Assembly (NCBI GenBank): GCA_014529385.2
Contig: CM043957.1
Location: 89,122,881-89,186,880, forward strand
Direction: 5' to 3'
From: Adiantum capillus-veneris
Lineage: Eukaryota; Streptophyta; Polypodiopsida; Polypodiales; Pteridaceae
DNA: 64,000 nt
Position numbers and translations under genes: made by a program. Every line of letters begins with the position of its first letter. Within the stretch, counting starts at the first letter, position 1. Positions 36,962-48,054 of this stretch are shown piece by piece. The notes below the pieces were generated by a model. It saw only the letters and a program-made list of their open reading frames with translations, did not search any database and was not told the DNA's origin.

Positions 36962-38377
36962 CTTACTAAAGCAAACTCTCGGGCTTCATTGTACCCCGGA
37001 TTCACCTCAGCGGCAGCCCTCTTTAACCCACCCGCGGGGGTGCTACGTTCATCGGGGCTAACCACCTCCCCCTTACCCACCTCCTCTAAAAAAACCTTTT
37101 TGGTCCGGAGGAGCTTCGGGGGCTCATGGCCAACTTGCCCTTGGAAGACCTCGACCAACTCTCCCTCCCCTCTATCCAAGCTTTTGGCACCGCAAATGCG
37201 GCTTTTGTAACACATAAGAGCACCTTTCCCAAATCTAGCCAAGGTGGCATCCTTTCTAGCCCCACCCTCACTTTTCCCACCACATTTGGCTCTCTCTCCG
37301 CGAGCTCCTCTTCCTTGGATTTTATCCCACCCCTTGTCACCAATCCGTGTGTTGAAAACCTACCCATTCTCCCCGCCATTAACAAGCCGGGTGAGTTTGA
37401 TAAAATTGTATCCATCTCCTTAGTGGAGTTTAAAACCCTCAACCATAAGCTACATTAAGATACCCCTCATCTCACCCATTTGTAAAACCTTCTCGCCAAT
37501 CAAAAAGATCCACTTAGCCTTTGTATGAAGCCCCCCCCGCCTCTCCTTGGATGACTTTGAAGCGCAAGCACTCTTAAGTGCCAAGCTCGAATCCCTCAAT
37601 ATCCAATTTCAATTGGATTGCAACCAAGCCTACATCCTTGCCCAAAGTGTTCTTATCAACAACCTTCAAAAAAGCTTTGATTCGTACCGCAACCTTGTAG
37701 AAGAAAGGCTCTTGAACCTAACTAAGAAGCTTGCTTCTGTCTCCTTTCGAAGAGTCCAACCTTCGGCATGGGCCAATCAACTCCTCTCTTGGAAGCTTTC
37801 ATCGCTTCATGAGTTTGATGCTCTACTTCAAAATGCCATCCTCCAAACCCATTTGGCCTCCTCCCTAAACTCGGCAGCCCATAGTGCTAGGAAGAGAACA
37901 CAAGCCACCATTTTGGAGGAAGCGGAGTCTCTACCAAAGGAGGAAACGATAGTAGAATTAGTGCACCATGAGGTCACCACACAAATGAAAAACCTTCTCT
38001 CACCTCCCCCGAAAAGGCCGCCGCACCTTAAAGCCTCGCATCGTGTTAGCCACAATACAAAACCTCTCCCTTTGGCTAGAACCTCTCATGAGGGGGCCCT
38101 ACTTCAACCCTACAAAAAACCCAAATCTTTCGCCTCGGGGATCCTCTCTCCCACCCCTTGTAAACTTCCCGCTACCCCTTCCCCCAAGAACCACCTTTTT
38201 CCTTCCCCCTCTCCCAACCCCACCTTTGTGCGTCCCCTCTTGAAAACACCCAATTATCCTCTTAACTCTTGTAATTCCTCCACCTCTTTCCCCCACCTGC
38301 ACCATCCCCATCCCAAACATAGCCTCCCCAAGAATCATAGAGGTTCAAAAAACTTTCAATGGAGGAGGATGAAATAG
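36962..38377 (+). pseudogene. Penelope-like unit 1, ORF1 (5'-truncated)
   Basis: Begins inside ORF1 at a point matching unit 2 position about 42662. The frame 37126-37458 holds LDQLSLPSIQAFGTANAAF and VSISLVEFKTLNHKLH, then a TAA stop where unit 3 has CAA. After the poly-C site (8 C at 37531-37538) the frame 37547-38377 continues with QAYILAQSVLINNLQKSF and SAWANQLLSWKLSSLHEFD, and ends in a Pro/Ser-rich basic tail. I know no family for ORF1. Its helical, charged middle and basic tail could suit RNA binding, which is inference. Confidence 0.7.
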
Positions 38378-40358
38378 GGGTAGAGCACCCTTCTTCTTGG
38401 GTCCACTTGCTCTTCTCCCGTACCCCTCTCTTCCCTAACCTTTGGACCCCTCCTCCATGTAACTCCTCCTTTCTTCCTCTCTCTTACCATGGTGCTAGAA
38501 AAAGGCTTAAATAATGGCTTCCCCTCACCAACCCTCCTCTCTACAAAATTTTGGCCTTAAGTAAGCAAACTATCTTCTCTCTTGAAAATAAAGTAACCAA
38601 CTTCTCCTTTCACAACCTGGCTAATCGCCTCCTGTCCTCTGTAGAGCGCAAAATTTTGGGTCTAGGACTCAACTACATTCCCCCCTCCCCTCCTCCACAC
38701 TCCTCTTCTATACTCAAGGCGTATACTAATCTTGAGAGAAGTTTACAACTCCAAATCTTTTTCAAAAATTCACTCCCTCTCTCTTCTTCCACTTCTAAAA
38801 AGAATGCACCCTTTCCCCCTCCGTCTTTTTCTATTCCCAATCCCTCTTGGAACCCGCCTTCTCACTCCACCACACTACGACTTTCTTTTGAGGATTCTCT
38901 CTCCCTTTTAAAACCTCTCCTTAGCGATTCTCCCCCTTTTTGTACAGAACCCCTAGTACTAAAAGCTGTTTGCTCTCTTAAAAATGATCGTAAAATTATA
39001 ATCAAGCCCGCGCTGATAAGAACCTTGGCCCCGTCATCCTCTCCCAATCTTGGTACAATAAATAAGCCTTGCGCCACCTCTTAGACCCTCTCACTTACTC
39101 TCCTATCTCTTCACCTCCTCTTCCTTTTGTTCAATCCACTCTTCTTTCTATTGTTTCTCACTTTCATCTCCTTCCTTCCAAAGAAAGATCCTACATCCTG
39201 TCCTCCTCTCAATCTTCTCCCAAACCTTGTCCCTTCTTCCTTTTGCCCAAAATTCATAAACCTACCCTTGTAGGCCGCCCTATTTGTTCCTACAAGGGAT
39301 ATACCTTGGAGAATGCCTCTAAGTGGCTACATGTGCAACTTTTTCTCATACTCCTTGCAAGGAAACAACACCTCCAGGACTCTCATTCTCTCATCCTAGA
39401 CTTGGCCGCTATCACTTTCTCTCCTCCCTCTCTTTACCTTTGACGTAGAGTCACTATACCCAAGCATCCCTATCCAAGATGGACTCTATGCACTTAGAAA
39501 CTCTATCTAGGGTCATTTTCCTTTTCCAAAAGGTAGCTTCATCCTCTCTTTGGCCTCTCTCATTCTCAACCACCATTACATCTCCTTTCAAGGGAAGTTT
39601 TGTCAAGTAAAAGGCACCGCAATGGGGTCTAACTTTGCGGTGGTGTATGCTTGTCTCTTTTTATGTTCCTTAGAGGAAAGAGGGAGCCTTATCTCTTCCC
39701 CTTCTCTCCTCTACTTTAAGAGATTCATAGACGATGCTTTTGGGGTTTGGAATGCCCCCCCCCCTCTAGCCTTAAAAATCTTCTCCTTGACTACGGACAT
39801 CCTCTCCAGGAGCACATTAAGATCACTCCCTTTATCTCCGCACATGAAGCTTTTATTTTGGACATTCACTTCTTTAAGGAGCCTTCTTTCTACTCTACAG
39901 GGATTCTGGACACACATTGCCACCAAAAGACACTTAACTCCTACAACTACATCCCTTGGTAGTCTTGGCACCCTACGCACCAAAAAATTTCATTTATTTT
40001 ATCAGAGCTCAAAAGGTATATCATCAGGGAAAGCTCGCTCGAGGGATTTATCTCTATTCGCAACCTCTTCTTCTCCCGTCTTAGAGCTAAGGGCTACCCT
40101 GCACCGTTCCTTAAGGCTTGCTTTCTCTATGTTGCCTATGCTTCTAGGCCTGCTTTCCTTTTGAGAAGTAACCTCAAGAATGCAACACCTTTCATTGTCA
40201 AAATCCCCTTTACCCCCTTTAGCCAACTTAATTTGGCCAAAACCGTTAACCAACCTCTCTCTAAACATCTGGAAATCCACTCCGAACTCCCCCCCTCTAC
40301 CAAACCCGTCATTTGCTGTCTCAATTCACCCAACCTCGGTTACCTTCTCTCTAGTTAG
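38359..40358 (+). pseudogene. Penelope-like unit 1, ORF2 reverse transcriptase
   Basis: ATG 38359 (MEEDEIGVEHPSS) overlaps the ORF1 end by 19 nt. A TAA stop lies at 38512. Recognisable RT blocks follow in order: KPADKNLGPV (near 39005, one-base frame change), the Penelope hallmark FLLPKIHKP (near 39240), intact FDVESLYPSIPI (near 39440-39475), KGTAMGSNFAVVYA (near 39610) and FKRFIDDAFGVW (near 39718). The thumb shows LKRYI and RLRAKGYP (near 40010-40100). ORF2 ends after NSPNLGYLLSS at 40358. After LPKIHKP the domain order is Penelope-like rather than LTR or LINE. Several breaks make it inactive. Confidence 0.88.
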
Positions 40359-40552
40359 AGCCCTTCATCTTCCCCTTCTCCCTTTTCCCCTCCTTCTTTT
40401 CCCTTAACCTAACTTTGGCCGCTTCACCTTGTTCCAAAGAAACAAACTGATATCCCCAACCCCCCCCCCCCCCTCCCTCCTTTTCCTACAGTTAAACTTT
40501 TTCATTATCTCCACCTCATAGTACGCTCTTGTTATGAGCACATTTAAACCAC

Positions 40553-40588
<36 letters not shown>

Positions 40589-40922
40589 CCCATTTAATTT
40601 ATGTCCTAATCTCCATCTCCTGGTACCATCTTGTAATTGGCACACTTAAACCATCCCTTTTCCTCCTTTAATCCCCCCTTTTTCTCCTTTAAACCCCCCT
40701 TTTCCTCCTTTAATCTCCTGGTACCATCTTGTAATTGGCACACTTAAACCATCCCTTTTCCTCCTTTAATCCCCCCTTCCCTCTTTTTCCTACCCCTTGA
40801 TAGGGATTATTCCTCCTCTAATAAAGAGGCCTCTTCTCCCTTTAAACCTTGTACCTACCTCATTGGAACCCCCTCCACCTTCTTGGATGTTTTCCTATTT
40901 AAACCCACCTACACCTCTTGTT
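40359..40922 (+). other. 3' noncoding part of Penelope-like unit 1
   Basis: C-rich region with a 33-C run (40555-40587) and a tandemly doubled segment of about 90 bp (starting CTCCTGGTACCATCTTGTAA at about 40618 and 40707). Unit 2 has that segment once (about 46281). No endonuclease-like frame is present. Confidence 0.75.
40555..40587. repeat. C homopolymer, 33 bp
   Basis: The same position in unit 2 (46235-46252) has 18 C, so the run changes length between copies. Confidence 0.9.
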
Positions 40923-40973
40923 TGGGTTACACCACTGAAGAGCTTAATGCGAAACGCGTTTGTTGTTAACCCA
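40923..40973 (+). ncRNA. Hammerhead ribozyme motif, type I (unit 1/2 boundary)
   Basis: The core CTGAAGA (40935-40941) is followed by a 2-bp stem II (GC...GC, loop TTAAT). Then come GAAA (40951-40954) and a minimal stem III within ACGCGT, then TT with predicted cleavage after T40960. Stem I pairs 40923-40934 (TGGGTTACACCA) with 40961-40973; there is one C-T mismatch and one bulged T. All invariant positions of the hammerhead consensus are met, including A15.1-U16.1 and G10.1-C11.1. Penelope-like elements are known to carry type I hammerheads with very short stem III. Confidence 0.8.
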
Positions 40974-42455
40974 TTTTGCATCATTACCCCTTCCCCTCCT
41001 ACTTTGGCTCTCCCTCTCTATCACCGCCCTCTTTTTCTTTTGGCAATAGTGTTGAATCGCTCGCTTAGATTTGAATTAGCCGCTTAGGCTATTTATAAAT
41101 TTTTCTCTTTCAATCATTGATGTTCAGCGTAGCATACATCTTTTGCCGCTCGCTTTTATCGTCAACGCTTCCTCCTTCGTATTCTACCTCCTTTTTTGGC
41201 ATACGGCAGATCCCTTAGTACCTCTTCAAGTCTTTTGAAAGTTACACTTTAGCTTGTGGCAAGCATTTTGCTGGGGGCGGCAGTAAGCTCAAAGACGTCG
41301 TACCAACGGCTCTCGCCTCTCCATTTTCCCACGGCGCACTTCTTCCCAGGAGCGCGCTTCTTATTTTTTACCGCTTCGCACGTATTGCTTTAAGGAATTG
41401 CCCTCTGCTTGCAGCCTCAAAACCTCCTAAATCTCCTAGCTTTCATGCAAGATGCAACCCGTGTAGCCTGTGCCTACACCGGTGGCTACCTGTGCATCAA
41501 AGCCTCTCAGATCATGTCGCCTGGTACCCCCGGGCTCTCTACTCTCTGAGGCGCAGCTGGGTGATAGTTTCCCACCTTCGCACACCACCCCCTGGCTCTC
41601 CACTTTTTGTGGCGCAGCAAGGCTTAGTTTCCTACCAGTGCTCACCAAAGTCCTACCTGCGCTCTCCAACGACCTGCTCTCCTCGCCCCTGCGAGATTGA
41701 CAGCAGGCTCTGCAACTACGGACATCTATCTGCTCACCCCCGCGGGATTGACTGGAGGCTCTGCAAGTGCGGGCTTCTCACGACAGCGCGACAGTAGCAG
41801 ACTCTGTAGCTGCGGACATCTCACTGCAGCTCTACAGCTTCGGGCTTCTCACATCAGCTAGCCTCTTACACAACTGCGGGCTTCTCACAACTGCTAGCCT
41901 CTCACACAACTCTGCCTCGAGACCAGCTTTGCAATACGGGCGGCTGATACTCTACTACCTACTAGACGAGTGCTCCAAGCGCAGTACACCGCCGCACACC
42001 ACCCCCCATAGTACCTCCTGGGCTCGCTGTGCACGGCCTCAAAGGCACCGATTCTTCATCTTCTGCTTTACTGCTTCGTCAACTAGCTTCGGAGGCACCG
42101 CTGCGGCTTCTTTACTGCAATGCCACCAGACGTTTAAGTACCACCCAATCCTTGCTTCAACCGGCGGCTATAGTCAATTACGGTACTGCTTGCAATACTA
42201 CAGCAGGCTTGACAAAGTGAGGTTTGGCTCAGTGAGCTTTCGTTGCTTCCTCCCGGGTTAGAAACTTCACAACAGTCGGCTGCGACTTTTTGTTCGCTGC
42301 TACTTCCGCTCCTTCACACAGTGGGGGGGCAGCGACTCTTCGAGGACAAGATTTTGGAAGGCTGCCACTGCTCCGACTCTTCGGGGACTAGCTTCTCAAC
42401 GGCCGCCACTACTTCGAGAGAACCTTGTGATTCTGATAGTTGACTCCGCTACAAC
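40974..42455 (+). other. Leader of Penelope-like unit 2
   Basis: Noncoding, GC-richer than the flanks, probably with promoter and 5' UTR. It contains an imperfect minisatellite at about 41693-41925 based on GCAGGCTCTGCAACTGCGG and CATCTCA. The matching unit 3 leader is 46541-48054. Confidence 0.65.
41693..41925 (+). repeat. Leader minisatellite of the Penelope-like element (unit 2)
   Basis: Four to five imperfect repeats of about 40-50 bp built from AGGCTCTGCAACTGCGG and GGGCTTCTCAC. The corresponding block in unit 3 (47262-47515) has at least one extra repeat. Confidence 0.75.
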
Positions 42456-44093
42456 ATGGAGCCCGTTCCTCCATCCCCGTCAGCCGCAACAATGGCCATG
42501 GATATAGAGGGTGCCGATGGATCTCCCAGTAACCCACCCGAGCCTCTACTCGCGGTTAGCTCCACTCTGGTCATCCCCACCATGGGCCCCTCGACCACCG
42601 ACAGCCTTCTAAGCCCTTTTTTCCATCATACTACTAACACTACAACCCCCTCGACCACCCTTAATAAAGCAAGCTCTCGGGATTCTATGTACCCCGAATT
42701 CACCTCGACGGCAGCCCTCTTTAACCCACCCACGGGGGCACTATGCTCGCCGAGGCTAACCACCTCCCCCTTACCCACCTCCTCTAAAAAAACCTTTTTG
42801 GGCCGGAGGAGCTTCAGGGGCTCACGGCCAACTTGCCCTTGGAATACATCGACCAACTCTCCCTCCCCTCTATCCAAGCTTTTGGCATCGCAAATGCAGC
42901 TTTTGTATCACATAAGAGCACCTTTCCCAAATCTAGCCAAGGTGGCATGCTTTCTACCCCCCCCCTCACTTTTCCCACCACTTTTGGCTCTCTCTCCGCG
43001 AGATCCTATTCCTTGGCTTTTACCACACCCCTTGTCACCAATCCATGTGTTGAAAACCTACCCATTCTCCCCGCCATTAACAAGCTGGGTGAGTTTGATA
43101 AAATTGTATCCATCTCCTTAGTGGAGTTTAAAACCCTCAACCATAAGCTACATTAAGATACCCCTCATCTCACCCATTTGCAAAACCTTCTCGCCAATCA
43201 AAAAGCTCCGCTTAGCCTTTGTATGAAGCCCCCCCCCCCCCCCCCCCCCCCCCCCGCCTCTCCTTGGATGACTTTGAAGCGTAAGCACTCTTAAGTGCCA
43301 AGCTCGAATCCCTCAATATCCAATTTCAATTGGATTGCACCCAAGCCTACATCCTTGCCCAAAGTGTTCTTATCAACAACCTTCAAAAAAGCTGTGATTC
43401 GTACCGGGACCTTGTAGAAGAAAGGCTCTTGGACCTAACTAAGAAGCTTGCTTCCGTCTCCTTTCCAAGAGTCCAACCTTCGGCATGGGCCAATCAACTC
43501 CTCTCTTGGAAGATTTCATTGCTTCATGAGTTTGATGCTCTACTTCAAAATGCCATCCTCCAAACCCATTTGGCCTCCTCCCTAAACTCGGCAGCCCATA
43601 GTGCTAGGAAGAGAACACAAGCCACCATTTTGGAGGAAGCGGAGTCTCTACCAAAGAGGAAACGGTAGGAGAATTAGTGCACCATGAGGTCACCACACAA
43701 ATGAAAAACCTTCTCTCACCTTCCCCGAAAAGGCCGCCGCACCTTAAAGCCTCGCATCGTGTTAACCACAATACAAAACCTCTCCCTTTGGCTAGAACCT
43801 CTCATGAGGGGGCCCTACTTCAACCCTACAAAAAACCCAAATCTTTCGCCTCGGGGATCCTCTCTCCCACCCCTTGTAAACTTCCCGCTACCCCTTCCCC
43901 CAAGAACCACCTTTTTCCTTCCCCCTCTCCCAACCCCACCTTTGTGTGTCCCCTCTTGAAAACACCCAATTATCCTCTTAAGTCTTGTAATTCCTCCACC
44001 TCTTTCCCCCACCTACACCATCCCCATCCCAAACATAGCCTCCCCAAGAATCATAGAGGTTCAAAAAACTTTCAATGGAGGAGGATGAAATAG
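42456..44093 (+). pseudogene. Penelope-like unit 2, ORF1 (full length, frame-broken)
   Basis: Starts MEPVPPSPSAATMAMDIEG at ATG 42456. One missing base near 42797 (relative to unit 3), a shared TAA at 43154 and the 27-C run at 43229-43255 shift or stop the frame. After these breaks it goes on through AYILAQSVLINNLQKS and a Pro/Ser-rich tail to the stop at 44091-44093. The intact parent would be about 540 residues. The Ser/Thr/Pro-rich N-terminus, central helical region and basic C-terminus are visible. No known domain is recognised. Confidence 0.7.
43229..43255. repeat. C homopolymer, 27 bp, inside ORF1
   Basis: Units 1 and 3 have 8 C here. ORF1 stays open only if the run is 7 plus a multiple of 3, so none of the three copies is in frame. 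Confidence 0.9.
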
Positions 44094-46082
44094 GGGTAGA
44101 GCACCCTTCTTCTTGGGTCCACTTGCTCTTCTCCCGTACCCCTCTCTTCCCTAACCTTTGGACCCCTCCTCCATGTAACTCCTCCTTTCTTCCTCTCTCT
44201 TACCATGGTGCTAGAAAAAGGCTTAAATAATGGCTTCCCCTCACCAACCCTCCTCTCTACAAAATTTTGGCCTTAAGTAAGCAAACTATCTTCTCTCTTG
44301 AAAATAAAGTAACCAACTTCTCCTTTCACAACCTGGCTAATTGCCTCCTGTCCTCTGTAGAGCGCAAAATTTTGGGTCTAGGACTCAACTACATTCCCCC
44401 CTCCCCTCCTCCACACTCCTCTTCTATACTCGAGGCGTATACTAATCTTGAGAGAAGTTTACAACTCCAAATCTTTTTCAAAAATTCACTCCCTCTCTCT
44501 TCTTCCACTTCTAAAAAGAATGCACTCCTTCCCCCTACGTCTTTTTGTATTCCCAATCCCTCTTGGAACCCGCCTTCTCACTCCACCACACTACGACTTT
44601 CTTTTGAGGATGCTCTTTCCCTTTTAAAACCTCTCCTTAGCCATTCTCTCCCTTTTTGTACAAAACCCCTCGTACTAAAAGCTGTTTGCTCTGTTAAAAA
44701 TGATCGTAAAATTATAATCAAGCCCGCGCTGATAAGAACCTTGGCCCCGTCATCCTCTCCCAATCTTGGTACAATAAAGAAGCCTTGCACCACCTCTTAG
44801 ACCCTCTCACTTACTCTCCTATCTCTTCACCTCCTCTGCCTTTTGTTCAATCCACTCTTCTTTCCATTGTTTCTCACTTTCATCTCCTTCCATCCAAAGA
44901 AAGATCCTACATCCTCTCCTCCTCTCAATCTTCTCCCAAACCTTGTCCCTTCTTCCTTTTGCCCAAAATCCATAAACCTACCCTTGTAGGCCGCCCTATT
45001 TGTTCCTACAAGGGATATACCTTGGAGAATGCCTCTAAGTGGCTACATGTGCAACTTTTTCCCATACTCCTTGCCAAGAAACAACACCTCTAGGAATTTC
45101 ATTATCTCATCCTAGAGTTGGCCGCTATCACTTTCTCTCCTCACATTACTCTCTTTAGCTTTGACGTAGAGTCCTCTACCCAAGCATCCCTATCCAAGAT
45201 GGGCTCTATGCACTTAGAAACTCTATCTAGGGTCATTTTACTTTTCCAAAAGTTAGCTTCATCCTCTCTTTGGCCTCTCTCATTCTCAACCACCATTACA
45301 TCTCCTTTCAAGGGAAGTTTTGGCATCAAGTAAAAGGCACCGCAATTGGGTCTAACTTTGCGGTGGTGTATGCTTGTCTCTTTTTATGTTCCTTAGAGGA
45401 AAGAGGGAGCCTTATCTCTTCCCCTTCTCTCCTCTACTTCAAGAGATTCATAGACGATGATTTTGGGGTTTGGAATGGCCCCCCCTCTAGCCTTAAAAAT
45501 CTTCTCCTTGACTACGGATATCCTCTCTAGGAGCACATTAAGATCACTCCCTTTATCTTCGCACATGAAGCTTTTATTTTGGACATTCACTTTTCTAAGG
45601 GGCCGTCTTTCTACTCTACAGGGATTCTGGACATACATTGCCACCAAAAGCCACTTAAGTCCTACAACTACATCCCTTGGCAGTCTTGGCACCCTACGCA
45701 CCAAAAAAATGCATTTATTTTATCAGAGCTCAAAAGGTATATCATCAGGGAAATCTCGATCGAGGGATATATCTCTATTCGCAACCTCTTCTTCTCCCGG
45801 CTTAGAGCTAAGGGCTACCCTGCAGCGTTCCTTAAGGCTTGATTTCTCTATGTTGCCTATGCTTCCAGGACCGCTTTCCTTTTGAGAAGTAACCTCAAGA
45901 ATGCAACACCTTTCATTGTCAAAATCCCCTTTACTCCCTTTACCCGCCAAGTTAATTTGGCCAAAACCGTTAACCAACCTCTCTCTAAACATCTGGAAAT
46001 CAACTCCGAACTCCCCCCCTCTACCAAACCCGTCATTTGTTGTCTAAATTCGCCCAACCTCGGCAACATTCTCTCTAGTTAG
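44075..46082 (+). pseudogene. Penelope-like unit 2, ORF2 reverse transcriptase
   Basis: ATG 44075 overlaps ORF1 by 19 nt, as in unit 1. Motifs: ADKNLGPV (near 44725), WYNKEALHHLLDPLTY, FLLPKIHKP (near 44960), FDVES then a one-base deletion at LYPSIPI (near 45170), KGTAIGSNFAVVYA (near 45335) and FKRFIDDDFGVW (near 45440). The thumb region (LKRYIIREIS, RLRAKGYP, near 45730-45825) and the final NSPNLGNIL precede the stop at 46080-46082. Stops shared with unit 1 include TAA after KRLK and TAG after LRNSI. A GIY-YIG nuclease is absent; the protein would end where endonuclease-bearing relatives continue. Confidence 0.88.
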
Positions 46083-46234
46083 AGCCCTTCATATTCTCCT
46101 ACTCCCTTTCCCCCTCCTTTTTCTCCCTTAATAAACTGATATCCCCCCCCCGCTCCCTCCTTTTCCTACATTTAAACTTTGTCATTATCTCCACCTCATA
46201 GTACCCTCTTGTTATAAGCACATTTAAACCACAA

Positions 46235-46252
46235 CCCCCCCCCCCCCCCCCC
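46235..46252. repeat. C homopolymer, 18 bp
   Basis: Counterpart of the 33-C run in unit 1. Confidence 0.9.
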
Positions 46253-46489
46253 GCCCATTTAATTTATGTCCTAATCTCCATCTCCTGGTACCATCTTGTA
46301 ATTGGCACACTTAAACCATCCCTTTTCCTCCTTTAATCCCCCCTTCCCTCTTTTTCCTACCCCTTGATAGGGATTATTCCTCCTCTAATAAAGAGGCCTC
46401 TTCTCCCTTTAAACCTTGTACCTACCTCATTGGAACCCCCTCCACGTTTTTTGATGGTTTCCTATTTAAACCCACCTACACCTCTTGTT

Positions 46490-46540
46490 TGGGTTACACC
46501 ACTGAAGAGCTTAATGCGAAACGCGTTTGGTGTTAACCCA
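46490..46540 (+). ncRNA. Hammerhead ribozyme motif, type I (unit 2/3 boundary)
   Basis: Same layout as at 40923: CTGAAGA at 46502-46508, GAAA at 46518-46521, ACGCGT at 46521-46526, predicted cleavage after T46527. Here the six pairs of stem I next to the core are all Watson-Crick (ACACCA with TGGTGT). They are followed by a bulged T and six more pairs. The extra pair compared with unit 1 comes from a single G/T difference and improves the stem. Confidence 0.83.
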
Positions 46541-48054
46541 TTTTGCATCATTACCCGTTCCCCTCCTACATTGGCTCTCCCTCTCTATCACCGCCCTCTT
46601 TTTCTTTTGGCAATAGTGTTGAATCGCTCGCTTAGATTCGAATTACCCGCTTAGGCTGTTTATAAATTTTTCTCTTTCAATCATTGATGTTCAGCGTAGC
46701 ATACATCTTTTGCCGCTCGCTTTTTTCCGTCAACACTTCCTCCTTCGTATTCTACCTCCTTTTTCGGCATACGAAAGATCCCTTAGTACCTCTTCGAGTC
46801 TTTTGAAAGTTACACTTTAGCTTGTGGTAGGCATTTTGCTGGGGGCGGCAGTAAGCTCAAAGACGTCGTACCAACGGCTCCCACCTCTCCATTTTCCCAC
46901 GGCGCACTTCTTCCCAGGAGCGCACTTCTTATTTCTTATGGCCTCACGTGTATTACTTTAAGGCATCGCCCTTTGCTTGCAACCTCACAACCTCCTAAAT
47001 CTCCTAACTTTCACGCAAGATGCAACCCGCGTAGCCCGTGCCTACACCGGTGGCTACCTGTGCATCAAAGCCTCTGGGATCACGTCGCCTGGTACCCCCG
47101 GGCTCTCTACTCTCTGAGGCGCAGCTGGGTGATAGTTTCCCACCTTTGCGCACCACCCCCTGGCTCTCTACTTTTGTGGCGCAGCAAGGCTTAGTTTCCT
47201 ACCATTGCTCACCAGCGTCCTACCTGCGCTCTCCAACGACCTGCTCTCCTCACCCCTGCGGGATTCACAGCAGCCTCTGCAACTGGAGACATCTCACTAC
47301 AGTGTGGCAGCAGGCTCTGCATCTGCGGACATCTCACTGCTCGCCCCCGCCGGATTGATTGCAGGCTCTGCAACTGCGGGCTTCTCACGACAGTGCGGCA
47401 GCAGGCTCTGCAACTGCGGACATCTCGCTGCAGCTCTACAGCTTCGGGCTTCTCACATCAACTAGCCTCTCACACAACTGCGGGCTTCTCACAACTGCTA
47501 GCCTCTCACACAACTCTGCCTTGGGACCGGCTTTGCAATACGGGCGGATAATACGCCACTACCTACCAGACGAGTGCTCCAAGCGCAGTACACCGCCCCC
47601 CCCCCCCATAGTACCTCCTGGGCTCACTGTGCACGGCCTTAGAGGCACCGTTTCTTCATCTTCTCCTTTAATGCTTCATCAACTAGCTTCGAGGGCACCG
47701 CTGCGGCTTCTTTACTGCAACGCCACCAGACGTTTAACTACCACCCAATCCTTGCTTCAACCGGTGGCTACAGTCGATTACAGTACTGCTTGCAATACTA
47801 CAGTGGGCTTGACACAGTGAGGCTTGGCTCAGTGAGATTTCGTTGCTTTCTCCCGGGTTAGAATCTTCACAACAGTCGGTTGCAACTTTTGTTCGTTGCT
47901 ACTGCCGCTCCTTCACACAGTGGGGGGGCAGCGACTCTTCGGGGACAAGCTTTTGAAAGGCCGCCACTGCTGCGACTCTTCGGGGACTAGCTTCTGGACG
48001 GCCACCACTGCTTCGAGAGCACCTTGTGATTCCGACAGTTGACTCCGCTACAAC
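46541..48054 (+). other. Leader of Penelope-like unit 3
   Basis: Noncoding leader matching 40974-42455, with the minisatellite at 47262-47515 and a 12-C run near 47596-47607. Confidence 0.65.
47262..47515 (+). repeat. Leader minisatellite of the Penelope-like element (unit 3)
   Basis: Repeats of GCAGGCTCTGCAACTGCGG / CATCTCAC type, with at least one more repeat than the unit 2 block. Confidence 0.75.

Noticed and set aside
37828-38055. Antisense ORFs within the Penelope-like ORF1 and ORF2
   Set aside because: They mirror a Pro/Ser-rich sense frame and carry no motifs of their own.
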